Source: Brochothrix thermosphacta DSM 20171 = FSL F6-1036 (GTDB lineage Bacteria > Bacillota > Bacilli > Lactobacillales > Listeriaceae). Taken from it: DNA of 64,000 nucleotides. Below are positions 51,150 to 60,693 of this stretch, piece by piece. Position 1 is the stretch's first letter. Each line of letters starts with the position of its first letter. A program made the position numbers and the translations under genes. The stretch is from NCBI RefSeq assembly GCF_036884295.1, contig NZ_CP145608.1, forward strand, positions 2,438,285-2,502,284. Reading direction: 5' to 3'. The notes below the pieces were generated by a model. That model saw only the letters and a list, made by a program, of their open reading frames with translations, made no database searches and was not told the DNA's origin.

Positions 51150-52613
51150 TTATAATTTGATAGAATCGACTTCATTATTATGCAATTCAGCTTTATTTAG
51201 TTCAGTTAAAAACAATTTGATCCTCGTCGCTTGTTCATATGTTGGGACAAATCTTACTCTATAAGAGTACTTTGTATTATCATGCACAGTATATTGATCG
51301 GAGAGCACAATGTCATAAGTCTCTTCAGGCGAATAAGATTCCATCGCTAGCTCAAATTCCCCTAACAAATGATTTTGTATATGTCTCGAATAAAATTTTA
51401 AAAAAACAGGATCTTTTGAGGATTCGAGCCCAATTCTTGCAGCTGGTAATAGTTTTGAATAATTAATGGTATTATCCAACATTACACTATGAATAAAAAT
51501 AAAAAAATCATCTTTATCGTCTTTGAAATAATCTGTTAGCTCCTCAAATATTTGTTTTAATTTCAATTTTAAAAGTGGTCGATGTTCCCTAAAATAACTA
51601 TCATAATTCACATGTTCATCGTCGATAAAAAAACCTTCAAATACTAACATTCTTATGTAGATTTGGGATAATTTACTTTTAAAAGCAATGTCTATTTCAA
51701 TATCATTAACTAAGTTTTTCAATTCATCTACAAATTTTTCCGAATAACGATACATGATGTTCTTACTTTGAACATGCTCTGAATAGATCAATGTCATTAT
51801 TGATTGAGAGTCACCTAATAATGGAAAACTATTAGCCATTACAAATATGAAATGAAAATCATTCAACCAATTATCTCCAGAAATATTTTCATATTCAGTT
51901 TCTATTTTTGTTAATAACATTTCAAAAACGCGATTGTTTCGTATTACTTTTTTCATACCATAAGTAATTGAAACTAAATTACCTTGATTATTTCTCATCT
52001 CACAAATTTCATATAATAATAATAAGCGATTTTTATTTGCTTTTGTAATTTCAATATTTAAAATTGTTTCTGTTTTTTTTATAACAGATGAAAAATAACG
52101 ATCGGTGGTGAACTCACTTTCAACACCCACCTCTAAATATAAACAATAATAAAAATAACGAATCTGATGTTCTTCCCCTAACAGCTTTGTATTTGTATTC
52201 ATTTTAATATTAAAATCGGCTAAAATCGAACGATTAACATCTTTCAAAAGACGATAAAAAGTTGATTCACTGATATTTTCCTGCTCTATAAAATTAACAC
52301 GTTGTTTATTACTTTTTAGTGCGTAATCAAGGATTTTATAACGTAAAGAATCGGAGATAAATTGCGAGACAAGTAATTGTTTCGTAAAAGCAATACCATA
52401 CTCAAACTCAACATGATGTAAGTGTAATTTTAAAGTAGCATCTAAAAAAAAACTTTCAATTTCATCTGCTAATAGCAGTAAATATTTTTTCAACGTTTTC
52501 CGAGACAATAATAGATTCTCTTCTAAAACTTCATAATTCACGCTTTTATGCTTTTCTAGACTTGTCAGCAGATTATATTTTATTAATTGTTCTTTATCGA
52601 GTAATCTTTTCAT
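51150..52613 (-). CDS. Mga-like transcriptional regulator (copy 3)
   Basis: This 487-residue protein has an N-terminal HTH pair (KSVNYEVLEENLLLSRKTLK, about 23-42, and INFIEQENISESTFYRLLKD, about 108-127) and long helical PRD-like domains. It is more distant from copies 1 and 2 than they are from each other. Of the three it lies closest to the giant adhesin and would be its most plausible activator, by analogy with Mga and AtxA. No experimental support is visible. Confidence 0.78.
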   Translation of the reverse strand: MKRLLDKEQLIKYNLLTSLEKHKSVNYEVLEENLLLSRKTLKKYLLLLADEIESFFLDATLKLHLHHVEFEYGIAFTKQLLVSQFISDSLRYKILDYALKSNKQRVNFIEQENISESTFYRLLKDVNRSILADFNIKMNTNTKLLGEEHQIRYFYYCLYLEVGVESEFTTDRYFSSVIKKTETILNIEITKANKNRLLLLYEICEMRNNQGNLVSITYGMKKVIRNNRVFEMLLTKIETEYENISGDNWLNDFHFIFVMANSFPLLGDSQSIMTLIYSEHVQSKNIMYRYSEKFVDELKNLVNDIEIDIAFKSKLSQIYIRMLVFEGFFIDDEHVNYDSYFREHRPLLKLKLKQIFEELTDYFKDDKDDFFIFIHSVMLDNTINYSKLLPAARIGLESSKDPVFLKFYSRHIQNHLLGEFELAMESYSPEETYDIVLSDQYTVHDNTKYSYRVRFVPTYEQATRIKLFLTELNKAELHNNEVDSIKL

Positions 52614-53078
52614 ATTTATCGTCCTCCTATTTGACTATGAATCTTTTGGCTATATAATAATTCTAACTTATCTAAAACAAATTAAGCAGCCATTAATTAG
52701 TTTTTAAATAGAATAAAATAAAACTACAATCAACTATAATCCATTATTTCTTTATACATAAAAAAGAGGCTGAAAATAACTATATAGCATACTAAATTGA
52801 TTTTTTTCTTTAAAATTTTAATACAGACAGACTTTTTATATTAAAGGGTCTTCATAGTCATTTGAAATAATATACTCTGACAATTATATTTGTAATTTGC
52901 AGACCAAAACAGACGATAGTCTTCGAGGTTTTCAGTTGTTGTAGCTTAATTATCCTATTATCAAAAAATATTTTCATTCCATATACTCGCTTAAATTATT
53001 CTACAATCCGCGCCTTCACCATAGGATATTCCTTAATTACAACTGTATAGCATTTCGAATAACTACATAAACAGAAAT
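52614..53078. other. Intergenic region without gene
   Basis: AT-rich DNA between the Mga-like gene and the sugar operon. It should hold the Mga-like promoter, which I could not pinpoint. Nothing else was recognised. Confidence 0.4.
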
Positions 53079-53118
53079 AAGACTGTCAGTATCTTGGTTA
53101 AAAGATACTGACAGTCTT
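53079..53118. terminator. Terminator of the glycoside operon
   Basis: AAGACTGTCAGTATCTT (53079-53095) and AAGATACTGACAGTCTT (53102-53118) form a perfect 17-bp stem with a 6-nt loop, 16 bp after the pgmB stop. Confidence 0.9.
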
Positions 53119-53134
53119 ACTTTTTTAATATTAT

Positions 53135-53782
53135 TTAAAATATATTTAATTTTAATTGCTGGGTTGAGGGTAAAATGATCTGCGCAGCTTTTAATTCGAT
53201 ATCCGAGCCAATGCCAACAGATAATATTCCTGCGGCATTTATAGCTTCTACTCCAGCAGCCGCATCTTCAATCCCAACACAATTTTCAAGCGGTACTCCT
53301 AATTGATGAGCACACTTTATGAAAATTTCAGGATCCGGTTTTCCTTTAATTAATAAAGATGGGTCCACAATTGTATCAAAACAACTACGTAAACCGATTT
53401 TATCTAAAATATACGAACCATTTTGACTTGCTGAGGCTAAACCAATACGAATATCGGCTCGTCTTGCTTCTTTCAAAAAAGGCTCAATGCCAGGTAAAAT
53501 ATCCTGCGGTGTCATCATGCTAATCAATTTTTTATAGTAATCGTTCTTTTCAATGCACATTTTCTCCATTTTTTCTTCAGCGTAACAACCGACCGGCACA
53601 TTACTTTCCTGCAAGATAATTTTCAATGAGTCTAAACGTGATATTCCCTTTAAACGCGTCTCTACATCAGGTTCCAATTGTAATTGATATTTCTCCGCCA
53701 ACCATGACCACGCTTTAAAATGGTAGGCAGCTGTATCTGTAATTACGCCCTCAAGATCAAACAATATAGCTTTCAGTAACAT
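53135..53782 (-). CDS. pgmB: Beta-phosphoglucomutase
   Basis: This 215-residue HAD-family mutase converts beta-glucose 1-phosphate to glucose 6-phosphate. Family features are LFDLEGVITDTAAYHFKAW (7-25), the cap region with RLKGISRLDSL, LASASQNG and GKPDPEIF plus GIEDAAAGVEAI. The catalytic FDLDG reads FDLEG: nucleophile Asp9 is kept but the general acid/base Asp is Glu11, which is unusual. The gene overlaps the GH3 gene by 10 bp, so the two products act together. A sugar 1-phosphate source is implied. Confidence 0.88.
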   Translation of the reverse strand: MLLKAILFDLEGVITDTAAYHFKAWSWLAEKYQLQLEPDVETRLKGISRLDSLKIILQESNVPVGCYAEEKMEKMCIEKNDYYKKLISMMTPQDILPGIEPFLKEARRADIRIGLASASQNGSYILDKIGLRSCFDTIVDPSLLIKGKPDPEIFIKCAHQLGVPLENCVGIEDAAAGVEAINAAGILSVGIGSDIELKAAQIILPSTQQLKLNIF

Positions 53783-55446
53783 TTTGTATCAAACCTCCCA
53801 CAGAAGGCATCCACTGGGCTTACACCTTTGAATGGACTACGGCCTAATAATTTTTCAATTGTTGCTGCAACAACTTCTGATTGATTACTATAAGCATTAA
53901 TATAAACTGGCACTCTAGGTGCATCTAGTAAGTGATATGGATTTCCAAAAGAGAGCATGATTGTTGGGATTTCTTTTACCATTGCGGGCATAAATTGTCC
54001 CATAGGCAAACCGAACTCCACACGATTCGTTGTTTGATTACTTTTACCTTGGTAATCAAGAACATACAAAATCACATCATAGCGCTCAATAGTTTTAGCA
54101 CTTGAACTCATCATCATCTCAATGCCAAATTGAAGGTCCTTGCTATCAGCAGTCATCACATTGAAACCCTCATTAACTAAAGTTTTTTCAATTTGTTGAC
54201 TCGCTTTCAGCTCATTCCCTAATGGTAATAGTAGAATTTTTTTATCTTTTTCAACGTCTAAACGATGGAAATCGATGGCATTTTTAACGAGTGTAACGCC
54301 TTTATCGGCAACCTGTTCTTTCAATTGCTGTTGTTGTTCTATTGTTAAGCCCACTTGTTTAGGATGTTTGTTTTTTTCTAGAAGCGCTTTTGTACCGAGT
54401 ATTCTCGTAACTGCTTCCTCTAGACGAGTAGGTGAAATAATACCTGCTGCAACAGCAGCATAAATACTTTGGTAATCTTCTTCTAGATCTTTGGTAAATA
54501 ATAACATGTCACAACCCGCATTAATGGTTTCAACAACAGCTTGACTTCGTGGGTAAAAACTATTAAACCCACCCATATTAGAAGCGTCCGTAATGATTAA
54601 GCCATTAAATTTCAGCTCACCTCTTAAAAGACCTTGTAATAAACTTTTTGATAACGTTGCTGGACGTAAATCATTATCAGCTATTGTTGGCGTAACGGAA
54701 CGGTCATACGCAGGTAATAAAATGTGTCCAGCCATTATACAAGGTACTTCTTGCTCAATTAGTTGTCTGTATACTGCACCATATGACTGATGCCACTCAT
54801 CGAGGGATAATGAATTCACAGAGGGTAATAAATGATGGTCACGATCATCAACACCATCACCTGGAAAATGTTTAACAACAGGTAGAATATCATTATCGGA
54901 AAAAACATCGACACATTTAGCTGACATTGCTGCCACTTGATCGACTTGATCACCAAAACTGCGTGTTCCTGTTACAGGGTTATTGGGGTTGATTTGCAAA
55001 TCAACTACTGGCGAAAAAGTCATATTTATGCCAGTATTAGCTGCCGTTTTTGCAACATCGTTCACAGCGTTTTCAACCAAATCAAGATCATTGGTGGCTG
55101 AAAGTAACATGGCACTTCCATATCCCGATTGATCGTTTAACAATGCATTGGCGCCACTTTCTAAATTAGCTGAAAAGAAAGGCTGAATGGAAAGTTCCTT
55201 TTCACAAAACGCCTTGATAGCCAGGATTGTTTTCTCTGAAGTGGGTCGGTACATTAGACCCCCAGGTTTAACTTTAGTTAACATACCTTCGATAATTTCT
55301 TTAGGATACATATCACTATGCATTAAGAAAAACAGTTGTCCGATTTTTTCCTGTAACGACATGGCTTCCATTTTTTTTATCAGTTCGTTTGCTTCATTGT
55401 TCGAAAAATTATATGGTGTGGTTGTTAAAATTTCTAGTTGTGTCAT
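53773..55446 (-). CDS. Glycoside hydrolase family 3 protein (NagZ-like N-acetylglucosaminidase/phosphorylase type)
   Basis: I place the start at ATG 55446 (MTQLEILTTTPYN), 9 bp after AAAAGGGG; an ATG 30 bp upstream overlaps the symporter gene. The 557-residue protein has the GH3 barrel with VKHFPGDG (about 191-198), the Asp-His region DDRDHHLLPSVN (about 200-211) and the nucleophile Asp287 (IITDASNMGG), then a second alpha/beta domain. A His acid/base loop of this kind defines the NagZ branch, some members of which are phosphorylases. No signal peptide, so it acts on imported sugars. Coupling to beta-phosphoglucomutase supports a phosphorolytic reaction, by inference. Confidence 0.85.
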   Translation of the reverse strand: MTQLEILTTTPYNFSNNEANELIKKMEAMSLQEKIGQLFFLMHSDMYPKEIIEGMLTKVKPGGLMYRPTSEKTILAIKAFCEKELSIQPFFSANLESGANALLNDQSGYGSAMLLSATNDLDLVENAVNDVAKTAANTGINMTFSPVVDLQINPNNPVTGTRSFGDQVDQVAAMSAKCVDVFSDNDILPVVKHFPGDGVDDRDHHLLPSVNSLSLDEWHQSYGAVYRQLIEQEVPCIMAGHILLPAYDRSVTPTIADNDLRPATLSKSLLQGLLRGELKFNGLIITDASNMGGFNSFYPRSQAVVETINAGCDMLLFTKDLEEDYQSIYAAVAAGIISPTRLEEAVTRILGTKALLEKNKHPKQVGLTIEQQQQLKEQVADKGVTLVKNAIDFHRLDVEKDKKILLLPLGNELKASQQIEKTLVNEGFNVMTADSKDLQFGIEMMMSSSAKTIERYDVILYVLDYQGKSNQTTNRVEFGLPMGQFMPAMVKEIPTIMLSFGNPYHLLDAPRVPVYINAYSNQSEVVAATIEKLLGRSPFKGVSPVDAFCGRFDTKCY

Positions 55447-55468
55447 TATTCCAAACCCCTTTTCCATT

Positions 55469-56824
55469 TTAATCATGTTCGTGTTTGCCTTCTGCTAAGT
55501 CAGCACATATTTGTTTATATCTATCCGATGTTAAAATATAACTTCTCAACAAGAAAGCAATGATAACAAGACCTACTGCAGGAACAATTGCCAATACATA
55601 TTGTAATCGCACTAATGTTTCAACTGTTTGAGTGCCTGTTGGTGTATAGCCAATACCTGTTAGAATCCAACCTGCAAAAGCGCCTGATAAACCTGTTGCT
55701 AATTTTGAACTGATTGTATTAGTTGAGAAGATAATACTTTCCGTACGATGACCCGTCTTCCATTCACCATACTCAACCGTTGAAGCAACCATGTTTGTAA
55801 TAAGCAATGAGTAAACACCTAATAACGCATTAGAAACGCCATCAATCACGATGTAATAACTAGAAACATCCGTATTAATAATATATAACATTGAAATAAG
55901 TGCTTGGAATATAATAAAAACAGTCATGATTTTTTTATCGCTATATTTTTTAATTAATTTCGGAGCAAACGCGACCAGAAATAACGTTAGTGGCAAACTC
56001 AGCATTGATGCAAAGGACCCTAGACTATCATTACCCAATTGATATTTATAGAAGTAAATAACAAGGGCACCTTTTAAAGATACTGGGATATAAATAAACA
56101 TCTTCGCCACGATGATAGAAATAAGTGGCTTGTTCGCTGATAAGGCACTAATCATTTGTTTAACAGTTACTTTTTCTTTTGCTGCTTTACCTTTAGAATC
56201 AACATCTTCTGTAATTAATGACAATGATTTCGCTAAAGTGACTCCTGCGATTGTAAAGATAACTGCTAAAATAATACTGAGGTAAAGAAAGCCAGTATTA
56301 TAATTACCTGAACCGAGTAAATTCACTAACGGCATTTGTACAATTCCTAAACCAAAGGCTGCAAAAAGAATTCCCATTTTTGCTACTGTTAATAACTTCA
56401 TGCGCTTTCCTTCTTCTTTTGTAATCGAAGGAACTAATGACCAATATGAGATATCAAAGAACGCATAGGCTGTCCAAAATAAAATCGTCAGGATATAGAT
56501 ATATACTAAGTAGGCGCCTTGGCTAATTGGCGGGTGGTAAAATAAGGCCACCAATAACAAACTAATGACAACTGGCATTACCGTAATGTAGGGCTTATAC
56601 TTTCCCCACTTTGTGTCAGTCTTTTCGATTAAGACAGCTGCAATTGGATCTGCAATCAAACCATAAATACGAACAACTAATAATACCGTTCCGATTGTTG
56701 CGGCTGAAAAACCAGCTGCTTCAGTGAAAAAAAACAAATAAGCACCTGTCATCAAACCATAAATAAGATTTTGACCGATTCCTCCAAACGTGAAATTCTT
56801 AATAATCTTATTGAAATTATTCAT
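55469..56824 (-). CDS. GPH-family glycoside:cation symporter
   Basis: This 451-residue MFS-type carrier of the glycoside-pentoside-hexuronide family (MelB/XylP relatives) has about twelve helices and the GPH marker ADPIAAVLIEKTDTKWGKYKPY (about 58-79). It would import the glycoside with H+ or Na+. It lies directly upstream of the GH3 gene and follows a cre-like site. As there is no PTS component, the sugar enters unphosphorylated. Confidence 0.88.
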   Translation of the reverse strand: MNNFNKIIKNFTFGGIGQNLIYGLMTGAYLFFFTEAAGFSAATIGTVLLVVRIYGLIADPIAAVLIEKTDTKWGKYKPYITVMPVVISLLLVALFYHPPISQGAYLVYIYILTILFWTAYAFFDISYWSLVPSITKEEGKRMKLLTVAKMGILFAAFGLGIVQMPLVNLLGSGNYNTGFLYLSIILAVIFTIAGVTLAKSLSLITEDVDSKGKAAKEKVTVKQMISALSANKPLISIIVAKMFIYIPVSLKGALVIYFYKYQLGNDSLGSFASMLSLPLTLFLVAFAPKLIKKYSDKKIMTVFIIFQALISMLYIINTDVSSYYIVIDGVSNALLGVYSLLITNMVASTVEYGEWKTGHRTESIIFSTNTISSKLATGLSGAFAGWILTGIGYTPTGTQTVETLVRLQYVLAIVPAVGLVIIAFLLRSYILTSDRYKQICADLAEGKHEHD

Positions 56825-56922
56825 ATTTTCACTCCTCTAATTTTTTAATACCTTAAGTATAGTGATTCTGAAATTTAAAAACTAACTGTCTCACCCTTTT
56901 AAACTAACGAATCCTTTACCAA

Positions 56923-56936
56923 TTAAAGCGCTTCCA
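56923..56936. promoter_or_regulatory. cre-like site upstream of the symporter
   Basis: TGGAAGCGCTTTAA (minus strand) fits the CcpA consensus TGWAANCGNTNWCA at 12 of 14 positions. It implies carbon catabolite repression of the symporter-GH3-pgmB operon. Confidence 0.55.
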
Positions 56937-57010
56937 ATTAAAAAATCCTGAAAATTGTCAAAAAAAAGAGAGTGTTATGTACTAACCTCTCCAATTTTAT
57001 GGCAACACTG

Positions 57011-59491
57011 TTATTCCTCTCTATATTTCAATGAAATTAAACGCACTTCATGCGGCAACATTGTCAATTCTAATGAATATTCATCCTTTATTTCAACCAT
57101 ACGACTGCTGACTGCTGGAGTAGCTGTTTCTTTAAGATGGCGTTCTAATGTCATACTGTTTTCCAACGCGCCCGTTGCCAACCACTTGTCATAGGCAGAA
57201 CCCTGTAATTGATTCACTTTTTTCTCTGTTACCTGATAATAACCAGGTTCTATTTTTCGCAGCAGGTAAATAACCCGCTTTTCCATTTTATGCTTAAAAA
57301 CATTATAGCGTTCCTTATCTGTAATATGTGCATGATTAAACTCTTTGTATAGATTATCGTATTCCTGAAAATTATGAACTAATATTTGATAATTCTTTTT
57401 ACGATCGGTTGTTATTATCAAATGGTCATCTTGATACACAACTGTTTCTGTTAACTCTGCTAACAAGCAAAACGCATAATAACTCGGTTTTTTTATACCT
57501 TCACGCGTAACTAAACCAAAACCTCCATAAAACAGGTCATCGGTTAATTGAATTTCAGGGAATATATCTGATAACGTCCAAAATGATAACACATCAACAT
57601 GTCTATATGCTGAAATAACATTTTTAACAATAAATGACGCCATGAACACCGTATCGTGTATTAAATCAAATAAATCGGATGAAGAATTCCACTCAGTAAC
57701 CACTGTACGATGATTTTTAATACTATCACTCTGTTGTATCTTATCTTTAATATTTTTAACCATCTTCTCGATATAATCAGGTTCAGCATAATGATAGAGA
57801 CCTTTTCGTGATGTTGGTAAAATAGAAATATCCGAAAGGTTCTTTTTCCATTCAATCGGATAAATATGGTATGTAAAACTTTCTAATTCTAGCTTCTCTT
57901 TGCTGATATATTCCAGCGCAACGTCCGTCCAATCATGTTCTGTAATCGCCCAGCTTGTTGTACTAAATCCACTTACTTTTAAGTTTTTATGACAGCTTTT
58001 AATTGCATGGTAAGTGTCTTTGAAAAAAACTAAATAATCCATTTGTGTTCCATGCCAATAAAAATTAGTAATATCTGGTTCATTCCAAATTTCAAACTCC
58101 CAACTTAGAACTTCATCTATACCGTATCGACCAATTACATGTCGTATAAAACCACTTACGAGTTTTTTCCATTTATGGATATCTTTTGGCATTGTTGTAT
58201 TTGCCTTCCAAAAATACATTGTTTTATCTTCACTTGCCAATTCTTTAGGCATGAAGCCAATTTCAACAAAGGGCTTTAAGTGATTGTTTACAAAAAAATC
58301 AAAGATCCGATTAATCGTTCTAAAATTAAACATCACTTCACCGTCAGCATCTTCATGATAAACCATCAACTCATCTGAAAAAATACCGTGAAATCTAACA
58401 AACTTAATACCAATGTCTGTCTGAGCTAGTAATAACTGTTGCCGTACATCAGCATCCAATAAATCTTCTGCTCGGCCAATACCAACTGTTTGTATTAACT
58501 CTTTTTTAAACGACCCACCATTGGTTGCCACCATATCAACAACTCCATTAACAAATGTCATTTCTTTTTCCATATACATTTGCGTATTCGTCTCTTTAAC
58601 CAATGCAAACAAACTCGTTAATGAATCATTTTTACTTAAATTGATGTAGTTGTATAACCTATTTTGAATCTCATCATCCGTATATTCAAGACGACTATTT
58701 TTAATCCTAAATTGCTTTGGTGTCATATGATACCTTTTTTTGAATTGATCATTGAAAGAACTCAATGAAACAAAGCCATGGTTCAAACTAATTTCACTAA
58801 TATTTTCATCTGTTTGCAACAAATCGTAACATGTAAGTTGCATACGGTAACTCATAATGTACTCTGAAAGATTGACTCCCAAATTTTTTTTAAACAAACG
58901 TGACAAATAGGATTGATTAAAATTAAATTGCTTTGCTAAACTACTTAATGTAAGCTGATTCGAAATATTATCATTGATATAGAATAAAATTTTGAACATC
59001 AAATCATCGAGATGTTCAATTTCACTACTGTCTCTTTCTATTAATAACAACTCTGTCAATGTCACTAATAGTTGTAAAATATTGATTTTCCGCTCAATAC
59101 GACTAAGATTTCCTTTCAACTCTATCACTGCAAACTGTACAAGTTCTTTTACAATGCCACTCTCTAGTATAACTTTATCGGGCTTAACAACAAAAATCTT
59201 ATCGCGATAAGATGGCATTTCCTGATTGATAAATTCACTGCTAATTTGAATAACCGATACAATGTTCCCAGCCGTTCCTTCCAACGAGTGACGCACTAGA
59301 CTTGGAACAATAATCACGTCTTCTTTATTTAATTCATACGTCTCTTTGCCAATGTGAACAGATAACTGCCCTTCAATAACCATAATAATTTCAATAAATT
59401 CATGCCAATGAAATGGTACCAACCTTACTTCATGTAATAAATGATTGTAAGGCAAATCTCCGTCAGTAAAATTAACTTTTTCAAAATACAT
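57011..59491 (-). CDS. AraC-family regulator fused to a GH39-type glycosidase domain
   Basis: This 826-residue protein combines an N-terminal cupin sugar-sensor (about 10-110; FHWHEFIEIIMVIEGQLSVH), an AraC HTH pair (about 175-265; LSSLAKQFNFNQSYLSRLFK and ISEISLNHGFVSLSSFNDQF), and a C-terminal GH39-like barrel. Both catalytic glutamates appear present: acid/base Glu471 in EIWNEPD and nucleophile Glu600 in VVTEWNSS. GH39 contains beta-xylosidases and related enzymes. It has no signal peptide. It probably controls the symporter operon downstream and may hydrolyse or merely bind the inducing glycoside. Confidence 0.88.
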   Translation of the reverse strand: MYFEKVNFTDGDLPYNHLLHEVRLVPFHWHEFIEIIMVIEGQLSVHIGKETYELNKEDVIIVPSLVRHSLEGTAGNIVSVIQISSEFINQEMPSYRDKIFVVKPDKVILESGIVKELVQFAVIELKGNLSRIERKINILQLLVTLTELLLIERDSSEIEHLDDLMFKILFYINDNISNQLTLSSLAKQFNFNQSYLSRLFKKNLGVNLSEYIMSYRMQLTCYDLLQTDENISEISLNHGFVSLSSFNDQFKKRYHMTPKQFRIKNSRLEYTDDEIQNRLYNYINLSKNDSLTSLFALVKETNTQMYMEKEMTFVNGVVDMVATNGGSFKKELIQTVGIGRAEDLLDADVRQQLLLAQTDIGIKFVRFHGIFSDELMVYHEDADGEVMFNFRTINRIFDFFVNNHLKPFVEIGFMPKELASEDKTMYFWKANTTMPKDIHKWKKLVSGFIRHVIGRYGIDEVLSWEFEIWNEPDITNFYWHGTQMDYLVFFKDTYHAIKSCHKNLKVSGFSTTSWAITEHDWTDVALEYISKEKLELESFTYHIYPIEWKKNLSDISILPTSRKGLYHYAEPDYIEKMVKNIKDKIQQSDSIKNHRTVVTEWNSSSDLFDLIHDTVFMASFIVKNVISAYRHVDVLSFWTLSDIFPEIQLTDDLFYGGFGLVTREGIKKPSYYAFCLLAELTETVVYQDDHLIITTDRKKNYQILVHNFQEYDNLYKEFNHAHITDKERYNVFKHKMEKRVIYLLRKIEPGYYQVTEKKVNQLQGSAYDKWLATGALENSMTLERHLKETATPAVSSRMVEIKDEYSLELTMLPHEVRLISLKYREE

Positions 59492-59513
59492 CGTTAGCCA
59501 CAGCTCCTCATTT

Positions 59514-59527
59514 TGATAACGTTTTCA
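59514..59527. promoter_or_regulatory. cre site before the AraC-GH39 gene
   Basis: TGATAACGTTTTCA fits the CcpA consensus at 13 of 14 positions and lies 22 bp upstream of the start codon, where CcpA would block elongation or initiation. Confidence 0.7.
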
Positions 59528-59670
59528 CATCGCAAGTATAAATTAATTTCACACTGTATTCAAATCAATTTACACTGATTGATTATTTTCAAAGGATCCT
59601 TGTGACACTTCAATCTGGAGAAATTCCACCTTCCTTTACCTACTTACAACTTACACTGCTGTAAAATAAT

Positions 59671-59709
59671 AATACTGCTAACACCAGGCATCCTGATACT
59701 AGCAGTATT
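59671..59709 (-). terminator. Terminator of the DUF2975/XRE operon
   Basis: AATACTGCTA and TAGCAGTATT pair over 10 bp with an inner CAGG/CCTG helix, about 45 bp after the XRE stop. Confidence 0.75.
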
Positions 59710-59753
59710 ATCTATTTATGAAAGATTCTGTTCTGATTTTAATGCGACTCTAT

Positions 59754-59960
59754 TTACTCATCTGAGTACTCTAAAATATCACCTGGTTGGCACTCTAACA
59801 CTCGACAAATTTCATTCAGAGTCGAAAAGCGGATAGCACTGACTTTACCGGTTTTTATTTTTGATAAATTAACATTTGCGACGCCGACTTGCTCTGATAA
59901 TTCTTTCAATGACATTTTGCGTTTCAACATTACTTCATCTAATTTTAAAATTATTGCCAT
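59754..59960 (-). CDS. XRE-family regulator, YozG-like
   Basis: This 68-residue HTH protein (KMSLKELSEQVGVANVNLSKI, ending VLECQPGDILEYSDE) is of the small Cro/CI type commonly encoded right after a DUF2975 membrane protein. The 11-bp spacing and shared terminator indicate one operon. It probably regulates that operon. The effector is unknown. Confidence 0.85.
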   Translation of the reverse strand: MAIILKLDEVMLKRKMSLKELSEQVGVANVNLSKIKTGKVSAIRFSTLNEICRVLECQPGDILEYSDE

Positions 59961-59971
59961 TTCATTTCACC

Positions 59972-60538
59972 TCATAAAGTTTCATCAGATTCAATTTGCA
60001 ATTCCACTCCGTGTCGCATCACTTCAGTAAGACAGAAGAAAATAAATGCTAAAAACAATGTCATATCGATACCAAATTCAAAACTATATCCTGGCAGAAA
60101 AATTGTTTTAAGTAATGATAGCATTATTTGTGGGGCGATTGCATAGCTCAATACTAATACTGCTATTTTATGTAACCTCTTCACTTGTAGCATTTTAAAA
60201 GGTTTAAAATCTCTTTTTAGGTCTTGAAATATTTTACTTGTTAACCAAAAAATAGCAACCAATAATAGGGCACTCATCAGCATAACGATTAGATAAATAA
60301 TTTTCATAGACACGGAATAATCTTTACCATTATCGATAGTACTCACAAATGAAATAACAGCAAATGATTCGTTTAACATATTAAAATCTTCTATCTTACC
60401 TAAATTAATCTTATTTATAAATGTAAAAATAACTACTAATATAGATAAAAATGCCATCCCAATAGCTAATATTTTGAATCCAATATCTAATACTGCCGTT
60501 AAAAGTTTGTATTTTTTCATAAATAACGCCTCCTTCAT
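59972..60538 (-). CDS. DUF2975 membrane protein
   Basis: This 188-residue protein has four hydrophobic segments (about 15-45, 75-100, 115-140, 150-170) and matches the DUF2975 family by topology and by its XRE partner. The pair is widespread in Firmicutes and has no established role. An in-frame ATG (MKKYKLLTA, 60520) is an alternative start. The promoter region just upstream is rich in ATTAAT dyads that may be XRE operators. Confidence 0.78.
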   Translation of the reverse strand: MKEALFMKKYKLLTAVLDIGFKILAIGMAFLSILVVIFTFINKINLGKIEDFNMLNESFAVISFVSTIDNGKDYSVSMKIIYLIVMLMSALLLVAIFWLTSKIFQDLKRDFKPFKMLQVKRLHKIAVLVLSYAIAPQIMLSLLKTIFLPGYSFEFGIDMTLFLAFIFFCLTEVMRHGVELQIESDETL

Positions 60539-60637
60539 CTATTATTAATATATCACGATAATTAATGATAATCAATAATTAATTAACGATAAACATTAAT
60601 ATTAATTGTGGGTTATCTAGAAATAAACAAAAAAATA

Positions 60638-60668
60638 CCGAAAGTTTTAGTTAAACATTAACTTTCGG
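60638..60668 (-). terminator. Terminator after the LRR surface-protein gene
   Basis: CCGAAAGTT (60638-60646) and AACTTTCGG (60660-60668) form a 9-bp stem, followed on the minus strand by ATTTTTTTG. Confidence 0.85.
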
Positions 60669-60693
60669 CAGTTTATCAGGCTATCTATTACCT

